This document shows positions 34,439 through 42,835 of a stretch of DNA of 64,000 bases, one piece after another. The notes under the pieces are model-generated. The model searched no databases. It was not told where the DNA came from and saw nothing but the letters and a program-made list of their open reading frames with translations. The stretch's first letter is position 1; each line of letters opens with the position of its first letter. A program made the translations under genes and the position numbers. Source of the stretch: Arcobacter sp. (GTDB lineage Bacteria; Campylobacterota; Campylobacteria; Campylobacterales; Arcobacteraceae); the NCBI GenBank assembly GCA_002869565.1, contig PKUJ01000027.1:98368-162367 (forward strand). The letters run 5' to 3'.

Positions 34439-35971
34439 TTACAGAAATTTTTTAACTAAATATGGCGTAAATACATATGCAACAAAAAGTGAAACTACAA
34501 GTGCAATAGGCACAAATACTGGAAGAGGGTGCATAAACTGACCCATCATACCACCTACAAAAAACATTGGAATAAATGTCATTATAATTGCGATTGTTGC
34601 AATGTTTGTTGCATTTCCTATCTCATTTGTAGCATTTATAGAAATAGTTTTTAAATCGTAGTTATTGGTATCCTCTTTTTTATGTCTTACAATATTTTCA
34701 ATCACAATAATAGCTGCATCAACTAACATACCAAGACTAACTATTAGTGCAAAAAGAGTTATACGGTTAATAGTTTCATCCATCATAAAACCTATAAAAA
34801 GAGTTAATGATAAAATCATTGGTACTAAAACTGAGACAATCATTGCTTCTTTAAATCCAAGTGAAAAGATAAGTAATATGGCAATAATTACAATAGAAAT
34901 AAGTAAATTCTGAACTAAAGAGTTTACTGCATTGTTTGCTGTATATCCATCATCTCTTGTAATTACAAATTTAATGTTTTTATTTTCAAGTTGTGGTTTT
35001 ATTGAATCTATGTATTTAAATATCTCTTCATTTATAGTTACAGAATTTGAACCTTTTAGTTTTGAAATAGTTAGAGTCGATTGTTCAAGTGCTTTTTCTT
35101 TTGTATCTTTTTTATAAACGTAAGCTTCTCTTTTATTTTGAATATCATATGATCTTGAAATTTTTGCAATATCTTTTAAATATATTGGAGTATTGAAATT
35201 ATATGAAATGATGATATTCTCCAAATCTTCTTTTGATTCAATTGCATTTTTTATACTAAGTATTGTCAAATCATTTGTATGGTTATCAGAGTTTATATTT
35301 GGTGTTGTAAGAGATAATGCTTTAATTTGTTTTGCAATTTGTCCTAAGGATAAGTTATAAGCAGATAGTTTACTTGAATTAACTTCTACATTATATTGCT
35401 CTTTTTTTTCACCTTTTAAATCCACAAGGGCTACATTTTTTATTTTATTTACTTCATATGCTATTTTACTTATTTCATTATATAGTTTTGTTTGAGAGGT
35501 TTTATTTTCATTTGCATAAAATGCAATAGTTGCAATAGGTATATCTGTATCTATATCCATTGTTTTAATTATAGGTTGCATTGCACCTTTTGGTAGTAAA
35601 TCCATATTTCTCATAACTTGGTCATAAAGTTTTAGATTTGATACTTCTTTGTCTTCCCCAATATAATATTGAACTTGTACAATAGCAACAGAATCTTTTG
35701 CAAAAGAGTAAATATGTTCAACACCTTTTATCTCTCTTATTTTTCTTTCCAAAGGTTCAATAATGACCTTTTTTATTTCGCTTGGACGTGCTCCTGGAAG
35801 TGCAACAATAACAGCCCCGCCACTTACTTTTATTTGAGGATTTTCTTCTCTTGGCATAAATTCTAAAGAGATAAATCCTAAACATAAGATAAAAAGACCT
35901 AATATAAAGGTTAGAGGATGGTCAATAAAAGTTTTAGCTAATCTTCCTGCTATATTTGTTTCATTGCTCAT
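34439..35971 (-). CDS. RND efflux pump, N-terminal half (separate ORF)
   Basis: 510 residues: first membrane helix (about 17-35), porter loop (about 40-345), then five helices ending TPYLVKKFL. The proton-relay helix 4 reads GMLVDAAIIVIENI, so the second aspartate of the AcrB GLLVDD pair is alanine, a variant I recall from other RND subgroups. A TAA ends the frame where a complete pump would continue. The remainder is encoded by the next ORF. The start overlaps the adaptor gene by 11 bp. Substrate unknown. Confidence 0.87.
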   Translation of the reverse strand: MSNETNIAGRLAKTFIDHPLTFILGLFILCLGFISLEFMPREENPQIKVSGGAVIVALPGARPSEIKKVIIEPLERKIREIKGVEHIYSFAKDSVAIVQVQYYIGEDKEVSNLKLYDQVMRNMDLLPKGAMQPIIKTMDIDTDIPIATIAFYANENKTSQTKLYNEISKIAYEVNKIKNVALVDLKGEKKEQYNVEVNSSKLSAYNLSLGQIAKQIKALSLTTPNINSDNHTNDLTILSIKNAIESKEDLENIIISYNFNTPIYLKDIAKISRSYDIQNKREAYVYKKDTKEKALEQSTLTISKLKGSNSVTINEEIFKYIDSIKPQLENKNIKFVITRDDGYTANNAVNSLVQNLLISIVIIAILLIFSLGFKEAMIVSVLVPMILSLTLFIGFMMDETINRITLFALIVSLGMLVDAAIIVIENIVRHKKEDTNNYDLKTISINATNEIGNATNIATIAIIMTFIPMFFVGGMMGQFMHPLPVFVPIALVVSLFVAYVFTPYLVKKFL

Positions 35972-36731
35972 TTTCGTCCAATTTTAGATTTATTTTAGTG
36001 TACATTCCAGGATATATGTTTTTACCCTTTGTATCAAATGAAAGTTTTATAACAAAAGAGTGTGTCATATCTTGCATATTAGGAATGATTGCACTTACTT
36101 TTCCTTTTGTAGTAAAGCCCATTGATTCGATTATTATTTCAGCTTCTTGTCCAATTTTTATTTTATTTAGGTTACTTTCACTAATATTTGTTTTTATTTT
36201 TAAACTATTTAAATCTGAAAGTACCATTGCTGGACTTGAAGGCATTGCCATTTCTCCACTCTTGATACTTTTCTTAATAATAAGTCCATTATTTGGCGCA
36301 ACAATTTCTAAATATCTATATTGATAATTTACCTCTTTAAGTTTTGCTTTTGCAATAGAAATCATACTTTTGATATTTTTTAGTTTTAATTCTAATTGTT
36401 CTACATCATATTTAGGTACTAAATCTTTTGCATATAATCTTTTATATCTTTCATAATTTATTTGCACGTTATTTAGATTGTTTTCTTGTATTTGTAAGTT
36501 TAAAGATGCTTCTTTTTTATTTGAATCAATATTTGAAGAGTCTATTTCATAAAGAAGTTGACCTTTTTTTACAAAGTCACCTTCACTTACATAAACTTTT
36601 TTGATAAAGCCCATATATCTACTAGTTATGATTTTTTCATTGTCTGAAATTACTGTTCCACTTAATTCTATTGCATTTAAATTTACTGCAAGTGATATAC
36701 TAATTAAAAAACCGATTATATATTTGATCAT
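35961..36731 (-). CDS. Periplasmic adaptor (membrane fusion protein) of the RND system
   Basis: 256 residues, shorter than the 350-400 usual for HlyD/AcrA adaptors. Signal peptide (about 1-20), a lipoyl half-motif (GFIKKVYVSEGDFVKKGQLLYEID), a coiled-coil hairpin (about 70-145), the second lipoyl half (LEIVAPNNGLIIKKSIKSGE), and a beta-barrel domain. The membrane-proximal domain is reduced. It overlaps tolC by 4 bp and the RND gene by 11 bp, so all are one operon. Confidence 0.88.
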   Translation of the reverse strand: MIKYIIGFLISISLAVNLNAIELSGTVISDNEKIITSRYMGFIKKVYVSEGDFVKKGQLLYEIDSSNIDSNKKEASLNLQIQENNLNNVQINYERYKRLYAKDLVPKYDVEQLELKLKNIKSMISIAKAKLKEVNYQYRYLEIVAPNNGLIIKKSIKSGEMAMPSSPAMVLSDLNSLKIKTNISESNLNKIKIGQEAEIIIESMGFTTKGKVSAIIPNMQDMTHSFVIKLSFDTKGKNIYPGMYTKINLKLDENEQ

Positions 36732-38089
36732 AATTTATTACCTTTTGTATCTTTTAAACTTTTTCCAATTGATAAACTTAATTCTGCTTGGGCAAGTGAT
36801 TTTTCATAATTTGCCATTATTAAAGAGGCTTCATTTTCTCTAAATATAGCTTCTTGTTTTAAAAGTTCAGTCATTGATATTAATTGATTTTTGTACATGA
36901 GTTTAGATTGTTCTAATACTTCAAAAGCTAATTCTTTAGCTTCTTGCTTTTCTTTAAAGACTTTTCTTTTTGCATTTAAATTTAAAATAGCTTTTTCTAC
37001 TTGTAGCTTAATTCCATCTTTTAGTTGGTTTAAGTTTAATGCAGTTTTATTGTATTCAAGTTGACTTTTTTGAGTATCATATTTTATAGTATTATCAAAT
37101 AGGGTATATTTAATACCAAGAGCAGCCATATAATAGTCTTTGTCAGAGTCTGGAGTGATATTATTATCATTTACTCCATACTCTAAATGTGAATATACGG
37201 AAGGGAAATAAGTAGATTTATTTAAATCAATATTTTTCTTCATTCCTTTTTTATTTTGTTCTAACATTTTTAAATCATCTCTGTTTTTTAAGGCATACTC
37301 GTATAGTTGCTCTAAATTTAAACTTTCCTGTCTAAAAATTTTTAAGCTTTTGACATCTTTTATATTGTTATTTGAAGTTAAAAATTTTAAGTAAGCAATT
37401 GCTAAATCAAATTTATTATTGGCTTCTGTAATTTTACTTTGTACATTTAAAGCATGAACTTTAGCTTGCTTTGTATCTATTTTTGTAACTAAACCTTCTT
37501 TATAAAATTCATTAGCAGATATAACAAAAAATGATATTGCTTTTTTTGCTTTTTTTGTAGCTTTTATAAACTCTTTTGCAACAACAGCTGCATTGTATGC
37601 GGATAGAACTTCATACTCTAAAGACTTTTTATCTAAATTTAGTTTTAATTCTTGAGCTTTTAATTGCAGTTTTACCATATCTTCTTGATTTGATAATTTA
37701 AAACCTGTAAAAAGTGGAATATCATATGTAATTTTTGTATTAAAATTATTTCTAGATTCTGGGTTGTTTAAATCATTTGGTACAGTATCTATACCTTCAC
37801 CCATTTGTGTAAATCCAAAATCTCTAAAAGTTGCTTCCCTTGAAGATAATTTAGAATTAAAAACATACCCTGCATGATTTGTTCTACTCATTTCATGGCT
37901 TAAATTTAATTTTCCATAAGAAAAAGATTTTACTTTTTCAATATCTAATTTTGAAGATTCAATATTTAGTTCTTGTGATTTTAGTTTTTTGTTATTTAAT
38001 AGTGTTGTTTTCAATGCATTCTCAAAATCAATTGTTTGTGAAAATGAATAAGAAAAAACTAATAAAAAATATAATATAAACTTATACAT
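36728..38089 (-). CDS. TolC-family outer membrane efflux protein
   Basis: 453 residues with a signal peptide (about 1-17) and two internally repeated OEP domains (about 20-210 and 225-445), rich in helical coiled coils. It forms the outer-membrane exit duct of the RND pump encoded after it. The first cistron of the three-component operon, 69 bp downstream of a small membrane ORF on the same strand. Confidence 0.9.
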   Translation of the reverse strand: MYKFILYFLLVFSYSFSQTIDFENALKTTLLNNKKLKSQELNIESSKLDIEKVKSFSYGKLNLSHEMSRTNHAGYVFNSKLSSREATFRDFGFTQMGEGIDTVPNDLNNPESRNNFNTKITYDIPLFTGFKLSNQEDMVKLQLKAQELKLNLDKKSLEYEVLSAYNAAVVAKEFIKATKKAKKAISFFVISANEFYKEGLVTKIDTKQAKVHALNVQSKITEANNKFDLAIAYLKFLTSNNNIKDVKSLKIFRQESLNLEQLYEYALKNRDDLKMLEQNKKGMKKNIDLNKSTYFPSVYSHLEYGVNDNNITPDSDKDYYMAALGIKYTLFDNTIKYDTQKSQLEYNKTALNLNQLKDGIKLQVEKAILNLNAKRKVFKEKQEAKELAFEVLEQSKLMYKNQLISMTELLKQEAIFRENEASLIMANYEKSLAQAELSLSIGKSLKDTKGNKL

Positions 38090-38158
38090 AGCCCCATCCT
38101 GTAGTAATAATATGGGGATTATACAAAAAAAAGTTAAATTTTTGTATAAAATTTATTA

Positions 38159-38260
38159 TTACTTATATTTATCTTCTGTTTTTTTAGAAAGATAGGCCAA
38201 TAAAAGTACTGCTATTGTAATTATAGCGAAACTTATTATTTCATTTTGGATATTTTCCAT
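38159..38260 (-). CDS. Possible 33-residue single-pass membrane protein
   Basis: A short reverse-strand frame: MENIQNEIISF, then the hydrophobic AIITIAVLLLAYL, then the charged tail SKKTEDKYK and stop. The topology (short N-terminus, one helix, lysine-rich C-terminus) looks like a genuine small membrane protein, but the ribosome site is weak (AAAGAA). It precedes the tolC gene on the same strand and could be a small partner of the efflux operon or an unrelated leader ORF. Confidence 0.45.
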   Translation of the reverse strand: MENIQNEIISFAIITIAVLLLAYLSKKTEDKYK

Positions 38261-38341
38261 ATTAATTCTTTGTATTATATTTTTATATTTTGTATTCTAG
38301 TAAAAAAAGTTATAATATTGCAATTATTTTAAAGGATACTT

Positions 38342-38695
38342 ATGTTTTGTAAAAATTCAATAGATTTTGAAGCAAATGAAATACCAAAAACTGTAAATGC
38401 AAAGATTGCAGTTTTAACACCTAGTGAAGATAAAGATTTTATAGTAAGAAAAGTAAGTTTAGAAAATGGTGGTTCCATGCCAAATCACATAAATGAAATT
38501 CAACATCAGCAATATGTTTTAAAAGGTGAAGCAAAAGTTATTATAGGTACTGAAGTGTATCATGCAAAAGAGGGTGATTTTTTATATATTCCTGCTGGTG
38601 TTTCTCATATGTACGAAGCTTGTTATAATAGTGAATACGAATTTTTGTGTATGATTACAACAAAAGATGATGAAATTAAACTAGTGACTGAATAA
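38342..38695 (+). CDS. Cupin-domain protein
   Basis: 117 residues forming one small beta-barrel. Cupin motif 1 is visible as the stretch around PNHINEIQHQQYVLKGEAKV, and motif 2 as GDFLYIPAGVSHMY. Two histidines and a glutamate of motif 1 plus the motif 2 histidine could hold a metal. The substrate or ligand is unknown. AAAGGA precedes the ATG. The end overlaps the convergent TSUP gene by 20 bp. Confidence 0.8.
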   Translation: MFCKNSIDFEANEIPKTVNAKIAVLTPSEDKDFIVRKVSLENGGSMPNHINEIQHQQYVLKGEAKVIIGTEVYHAKEGDFLYIPAGVSHMYEACYNSEYEFLCMITTKDDEIKLVTE

Positions 38696-39416
38696 TTAAA
38701 GATGAAGCTATGATTATAAGAAGATATTTAATTATTCTCTTATAATTATCAGCATCTATTTTATCTTTTATTTTTACACCTATTAAAAAAGCTATAAATA
38801 CTATTGGCAGCATTAAAGATGAATTTATCATATCATCATATATTAAAGCCCCGTTTGTATAAAAAATTGCAATTTGAATAAATTTTCCAAATAAAAAACA
38901 TAAATTTGATAATTGAATTAGTTCATTTTTACTATGTTTAGATTCTAAAGAGTATATTATCAAAAAGGGTGCCATTACATTTGTAAGACCACTTAATAGT
39001 CCTGCTCCTAAGCCAAAAGTAACTAAAGAGCTTTTAGGTTTTTTGTTTATCCAAGAATAATTTATATTTAACTTTTCAGAAAATAGATAAAAGAATATTA
39101 CAAAAGCTAGAAGTAATTTAAAAACTTCAGAAGGAAACTGTATTAGTATTTGTGTTCCAATTCCTGTTCCAATTGTTGTTAAAATTGCTAAGGGTAAAAA
39201 TTTCTTTATCACTAAAAAAATTTTCTCCCCATTATAAATACTTGCAATATTTATTAAAAGTGTTGGAATAAGAAGATATATAATTGCAGTTTGAATATCA
39301 GTAAAAAGTGCTATTAGTGGTGTTGCTATCATTAACAAACCAAAACCAATAGTTGCATGAACTATTGAAGCAAAGAATATAATTATCGCAAATAGAATTA
39401 ATATTTCAATAGACAT
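38676..39416 (-). CDS. Second TSUP family (TauE/SafE) permease
   Basis: 246 residues, about eight membrane segments in two halves. The N-terminal half contains ASIVHATIGFGLLMIATPLIA and the second half contains GLGAGLLSGLTNVMAPFLII. Only distantly similar to the TSUP protein at 6557, so probably a different subfamily and substrate. Starts 10 bp after the fliP stop on the same strand. Confidence 0.82.
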   Translation of the reverse strand: MSIEILILFAIIIFFASIVHATIGFGLLMIATPLIALFTDIQTAIIYLLIPTLLINIASIYNGEKIFLVIKKFLPLAILTTIGTGIGTQILIQFPSEVFKLLLAFVIFFYLFSEKLNINYSWINKKPKSSLVTFGLGAGLLSGLTNVMAPFLIIYSLESKHSKNELIQLSNLCFLFGKFIQIAIFYTNGALIYDDMINSSLMLPIVFIAFLIGVKIKDKIDADNYKRIIKYLLIIIASSLIIQSLV

Positions 39417-39426
39417 AAAAATTATG

Positions 39427-40158
39427 TCACTTAAAGGATTGGGCTAGATTTCCTATGATTAATGCCCATCCATCAATTACAATGAAGAAGATAATCTTTA
39501 TAGGTAAGGATATCATTACAGGAGGAAGCATCATCATCCCTAAGGACATTAGAATGGAGGCAACGATAATATCAATCACTAAGAAAGGTAAGAATATCAA
39601 AAATCCAATTTCAAAGGCTGTCTTTAATTCACTTACAATAAATGCAGGCATTAATAAAGTCATTGGAACATCATCAATATTTTTTGGATTTTCTTCTTTT
39701 TTTATTCTGTAAAATAGAGCTAAATCTTTCTCTCTTGTATTCTTTATCATAAACTCTTTAAAGGGTTTAATCCCTCTTTCAAAAGCTACTTGATATCCTA
39801 TTGTTTCATCCATGTATGGTTTTACACCATCTTCCCAAGATTTTTTTGCATATGGTTCCATAATAAAAATAGTTAATATCAATGAAAGGGAAATAATAAT
39901 TTGATTTGGAGGAGTTTGTTGTAATCCCATTGCTTGTCTTAGAAGTGAAAATACAATCATTAGCCTTGTAAAACTTGTAACCATTAAAAGTAATGTAGGT
40001 GCAAGTACAAGAAGCGTTAAAATTAACGCTATATTTATTGTTTTTACAAATTGTGCAGGTTCTTCAAGTGCTGAAACAGATAAGTTAATTACTGGTGCAG
40101 GTTCTTCAGCCGCAAAAAGTGCAATAGAAAAAATCAATAAACTAATAAGTAACTTCAA
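39427..40158 (-). CDS. fliP: Flagellar export apparatus protein FliP
   Basis: Core subunit of the flagellar type III export gate. 243 residues with a cleavable signal peptide (about 1-17), then the FliP signature LLMVTSFTRLMIVFSLLRQA, GLQQTPPNQIIISLSLILT, and the C-terminal membrane segments around DIIVASILMSLGMMMLPPV. Length and topology are normal. About 100 bp downstream of mrdA on the same strand. Confidence 0.96.
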   Translation of the reverse strand: MKLLISLLIFSIALFAAEEPAPVINLSVSALEEPAQFVKTINIALILTLLVLAPTLLLMVTSFTRLMIVFSLLRQAMGLQQTPPNQIIISLSLILTIFIMEPYAKKSWEDGVKPYMDETIGYQVAFERGIKPFKEFMIKNTREKDLALFYRIKKEENPKNIDDVPMTLLMPAFIVSELKTAFEIGFLIFLPFLVIDIIVASILMSLGMMMLPPVMISLPIKIIFFIVIDGWALIIGNLAQSFK

Positions 40159-40258
40159 ATAAAATTCCTAAGATAATAGATTCTAAAATTAGCAGATATA
40201 GTATCTAAAAAATTATTAATAGGATATAATATGAGCTTTTAAAAGTTCATGAAAAAAA

Positions 40259-42040
40259 TTATTTAGATTTTTTTATATAACCTATTTCTAAAAGTTTATT
40301 ATATATTTTACTAACAATCTCTCCAGCAGCTTGTCCTCCATGTCCTCCATGTTCAACTAAAACAGTAACAACATACTTTGTTTTTGCTTTATATGGCCCA
40401 TATGTTGTAAGCCAAGCATGTGATCTATGATAATATTCTAATTCACTCTCTTTCATTCTCTTTTTCTCTGATTGTGGTATTGTAATAACTTGTGCCGTAC
40501 CAGTTTTTGCAGCAAGAGAAACTTTGCTATTCTTTAGATATTTTGTTGCCGTACCTTTTTTATGATTAGCAACTTCATACATGCCTTCTCTAATTATATT
40601 CATATGTCTACTGCTAAACTCTATTTTTTCAGGTTCAATATAATTTTCTTCTGCAAAATGAGGTCTAGGCAGTTTTCCTGTTGCTAAAAATGAAGTATAT
40701 CTTGCTATTTGCATAGGAGTTACTAACATTTGACCTTGGCCAATTGAGGTAATAACTGTTTCTCCTATATACCAAGGTTGTTTAAATTTCTTTTGTTTCC
40801 AAGCTTTATTAGGATTTGTTCCAAAATGTTCATTGACTAAATCAATACCTGTTTTTTCTCCAATTCCGTATTTTGCAAGAGTCTTTGAGATTTTATTTAT
40901 GCCAATTTTTAAACTACCTTTATAGAAAAAATCATCACAACTCTCTCTGATAGCTTTTGTAAAACCAACTTCTCCATGTCCAGCAGTTTTCCAACATCTA
41001 AATTTTCTTTTTCCAAGTTTAATTGAACCACTATCATAAACTGTAAAACTCGGTTTTATATCATTTTCTAGAAATGATAGAGCTATTCCCATTTTTATTA
41101 CTGAACCAGGAGGATATTTACCATTTATAAGTTTATTTGTAAAAGGATGGTTAAAATCATTTCTCATTTCTTCCCATTCGTCAACAGAAATACCATCTAC
41201 AAAAATATTATTGTCAAATTCAGGATATGAACCAGCAGCTAATATCTCACCATTATTCGCATTCATAACAATAACCGCGCCACTATTCCCTTCAAAAATC
41301 TCCTGTACATATCTTTGTAACTCAATATCTAAAGAGACTTTTAAATCATTGTTTGTAGATATTTTTTTCTCTTTTAATACTTCTATTTCTTTATTTAAGG
41401 CATTAACTTTTATATCTTTAAAACCTAGTTCTCCTTGAAGTTTTTTATTATAAAATTTTTCTAAACCATTTTTACCAATAATTCCACTGTGTCTAGAGAA
41501 TTCATTTCCATCTATATCTATTTTTGTTGAATTTCCAACATACCCAATGACATGGGAGGCATTTCTTCCATAAGGATAAATTCTTTTTACTTCAGATTTA
41601 ATTTTTATATTCTCTTTAGTATTAAAAAGTGTATATTTAGAGAAAAAATTATCATAAGGAATATATTCTACAATTTTTACATAATCATGTTTATATGATG
41701 AATCAAGTTTTTTATATTTTTTATATAAATCTTCTTTTTTATATTCGGGAAAATGTTTATTTATAAGAGTAACCATTTCATCTAAAATATGTTTGTTTTT
41801 ATATGATCTTAAATGAGGTTTGATATTAATAGAAAAACCTAGTTTATTCATTGCTAAAGATTTGCCATTTCTATCACTGATAATACCTCTATTAGGTATT
41901 TCATAAACTCTTTTAATATAGTTTCTTTTTGATAACTCTTCATAATAAGTATTTGATTTAATACTTAAAAAATATACCCTAGAAAGTAGTGTTATTAAAA
42001 CAATTCCTATAAAAATTAATATTATATTTAGTCTTTTCAA
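40259..42040 (-). CDS. mrdA: Penicillin-binding protein 2 (elongasome transpeptidase)
   Basis: 593 residues. N-terminal membrane anchor (about 5-23), dimerisation domain, and a transpeptidase domain from about 240. The active-site serine lies in PPGSVIKMG, the second motif in RESCDDFF, and the third in AAKTGTAQV. Works with RodA/MreC in lateral wall growth. The start overlaps the preceding MreD-position gene by 4 bp. Confidence 0.94.
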   Translation of the reverse strand: MKRLNIILIFIGIVLITLLSRVYFLSIKSNTYYEELSKRNYIKRVYEIPNRGIISDRNGKSLAMNKLGFSINIKPHLRSYKNKHILDEMVTLINKHFPEYKKEDLYKKYKKLDSSYKHDYVKIVEYIPYDNFFSKYTLFNTKENIKIKSEVKRIYPYGRNASHVIGYVGNSTKIDIDGNEFSRHSGIIGKNGLEKFYNKKLQGELGFKDIKVNALNKEIEVLKEKKISTNNDLKVSLDIELQRYVQEIFEGNSGAVIVMNANNGEILAAGSYPEFDNNIFVDGISVDEWEEMRNDFNHPFTNKLINGKYPPGSVIKMGIALSFLENDIKPSFTVYDSGSIKLGKRKFRCWKTAGHGEVGFTKAIRESCDDFFYKGSLKIGINKISKTLAKYGIGEKTGIDLVNEHFGTNPNKAWKQKKFKQPWYIGETVITSIGQGQMLVTPMQIARYTSFLATGKLPRPHFAEENYIEPEKIEFSSRHMNIIREGMYEVANHKKGTATKYLKNSKVSLAAKTGTAQVITIPQSEKKRMKESELEYYHRSHAWLTTYGPYKAKTKYVVTVLVEHGGHGGQAAGEIVSKIYNKLLEIGYIKKSK

Positions 42041-42477
42041 ATTAATACTCCAAATATTATAAAATCAATAATTAAATTTATTAAAAGAGTATAGTTTAAT
42101 TGTGCTGTTATTTCATTATTTAGAACCCATAAAATATAAATACCTAAATAAAATATAGCAATATAAATAAAAGAATTAAGAGAATTAAAAGATAAAACCC
42201 TTTTTATATAAGGGGCAATAAAAACATAAATAAATATTACTAATAGTAGAACAGACAAAGGCTTAAATCCATTATTTAATTCAATTAATAAAATTGTCAA
42301 CATAACTAAACTAAGAGAATAATAATAAGCTTTCTTAAGGCAAACAAAAAAAGCTATAAAAAGTGAACCTAATAAAAAAATTGGAAAAAAATAGACAGAT
42401 GAAAGTGTATTTACAAATAATGCAAAAATACAGAATAAAAATATAAAAATAGGATTATCAAAATTATTGATTTTCAT
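42037..42477 (-). CDS. Small polytopic membrane protein at the MreD position
   Basis: 146 residues with about five hydrophobic segments. I see no unmistakable MreD signature, but size, topology and the 4-bp overlap with mrdA downstream fit an MreD-like or MrdA-associated protein. No other domain recognised. The gene upstream is flhX, 57 bp away. Confidence 0.6.
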   Translation of the reverse strand: MKINNFDNPIFIFLFCIFALFVNTLSSVYFFPIFLLGSLFIAFFVCLKKAYYYSLSLVMLTILLIELNNGFKPLSVLLLVIFIYVFIAPYIKRVLSFNSLNSFIYIAIFYLGIYILWVLNNEITAQLNYTLLINLIIDFIIFGVLI

Positions 42478-42534
42478 TAATAGTTAGTTCTTTACTTTTT
42501 TTTGGATTATAGTATAAATGAACTTACAATATTA

Positions 42535-42834
42535 TCAATGATTCTCAGATTCTAAATCTCTTTTTTTCCTTTGCAGTGTTGTTAAATCATAAATAAAAGA
42601 AAAAATTTCAGATACAGCCTTATACATGCTATCTGGTATTTCTTTATCTATATCAATTGCAGATAAAAGTTCAACTAAATCTTCATCTTTTTTAATAGGA
42701 ACATCATTGTCTTGAGCAATTTTAATTATGTTTGAGGCAAGTGCTCCTTTTCCTTTTGCAACGACTTTTGGCGCGTTATCAACATCTATGTCATAGTTTA
42801 AGGCAACTGCTTTTTTTATATCTTTCTCATTCAT
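42535..42834 (-). CDS. FlhB C-terminal homologue (FlhX-type)
   Basis: 99 residues corresponding to the cytosolic domain of FlhB: KKAVALNYDIDVDNAPKVVAKGKGALASNIIKIA. The cleavage motif NPTH of FlhB is absent and is replaced by NAPK, with no N-terminal membrane part. Campylobacterota and others carry such a stand-alone FlhX that can replace the cleaved FlhB fragment. One base separates it from the FliK-like gene. Confidence 0.85.
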   Translation of the reverse strand: MNEKDIKKAVALNYDIDVDNAPKVVAKGKGALASNIIKIAQDNDVPIKKDEDLVELLSAIDIDKEIPDSMYKAVSEIFSFIYDLTTLQRKKRDLESENH

Positions 42835-42835
42835 A

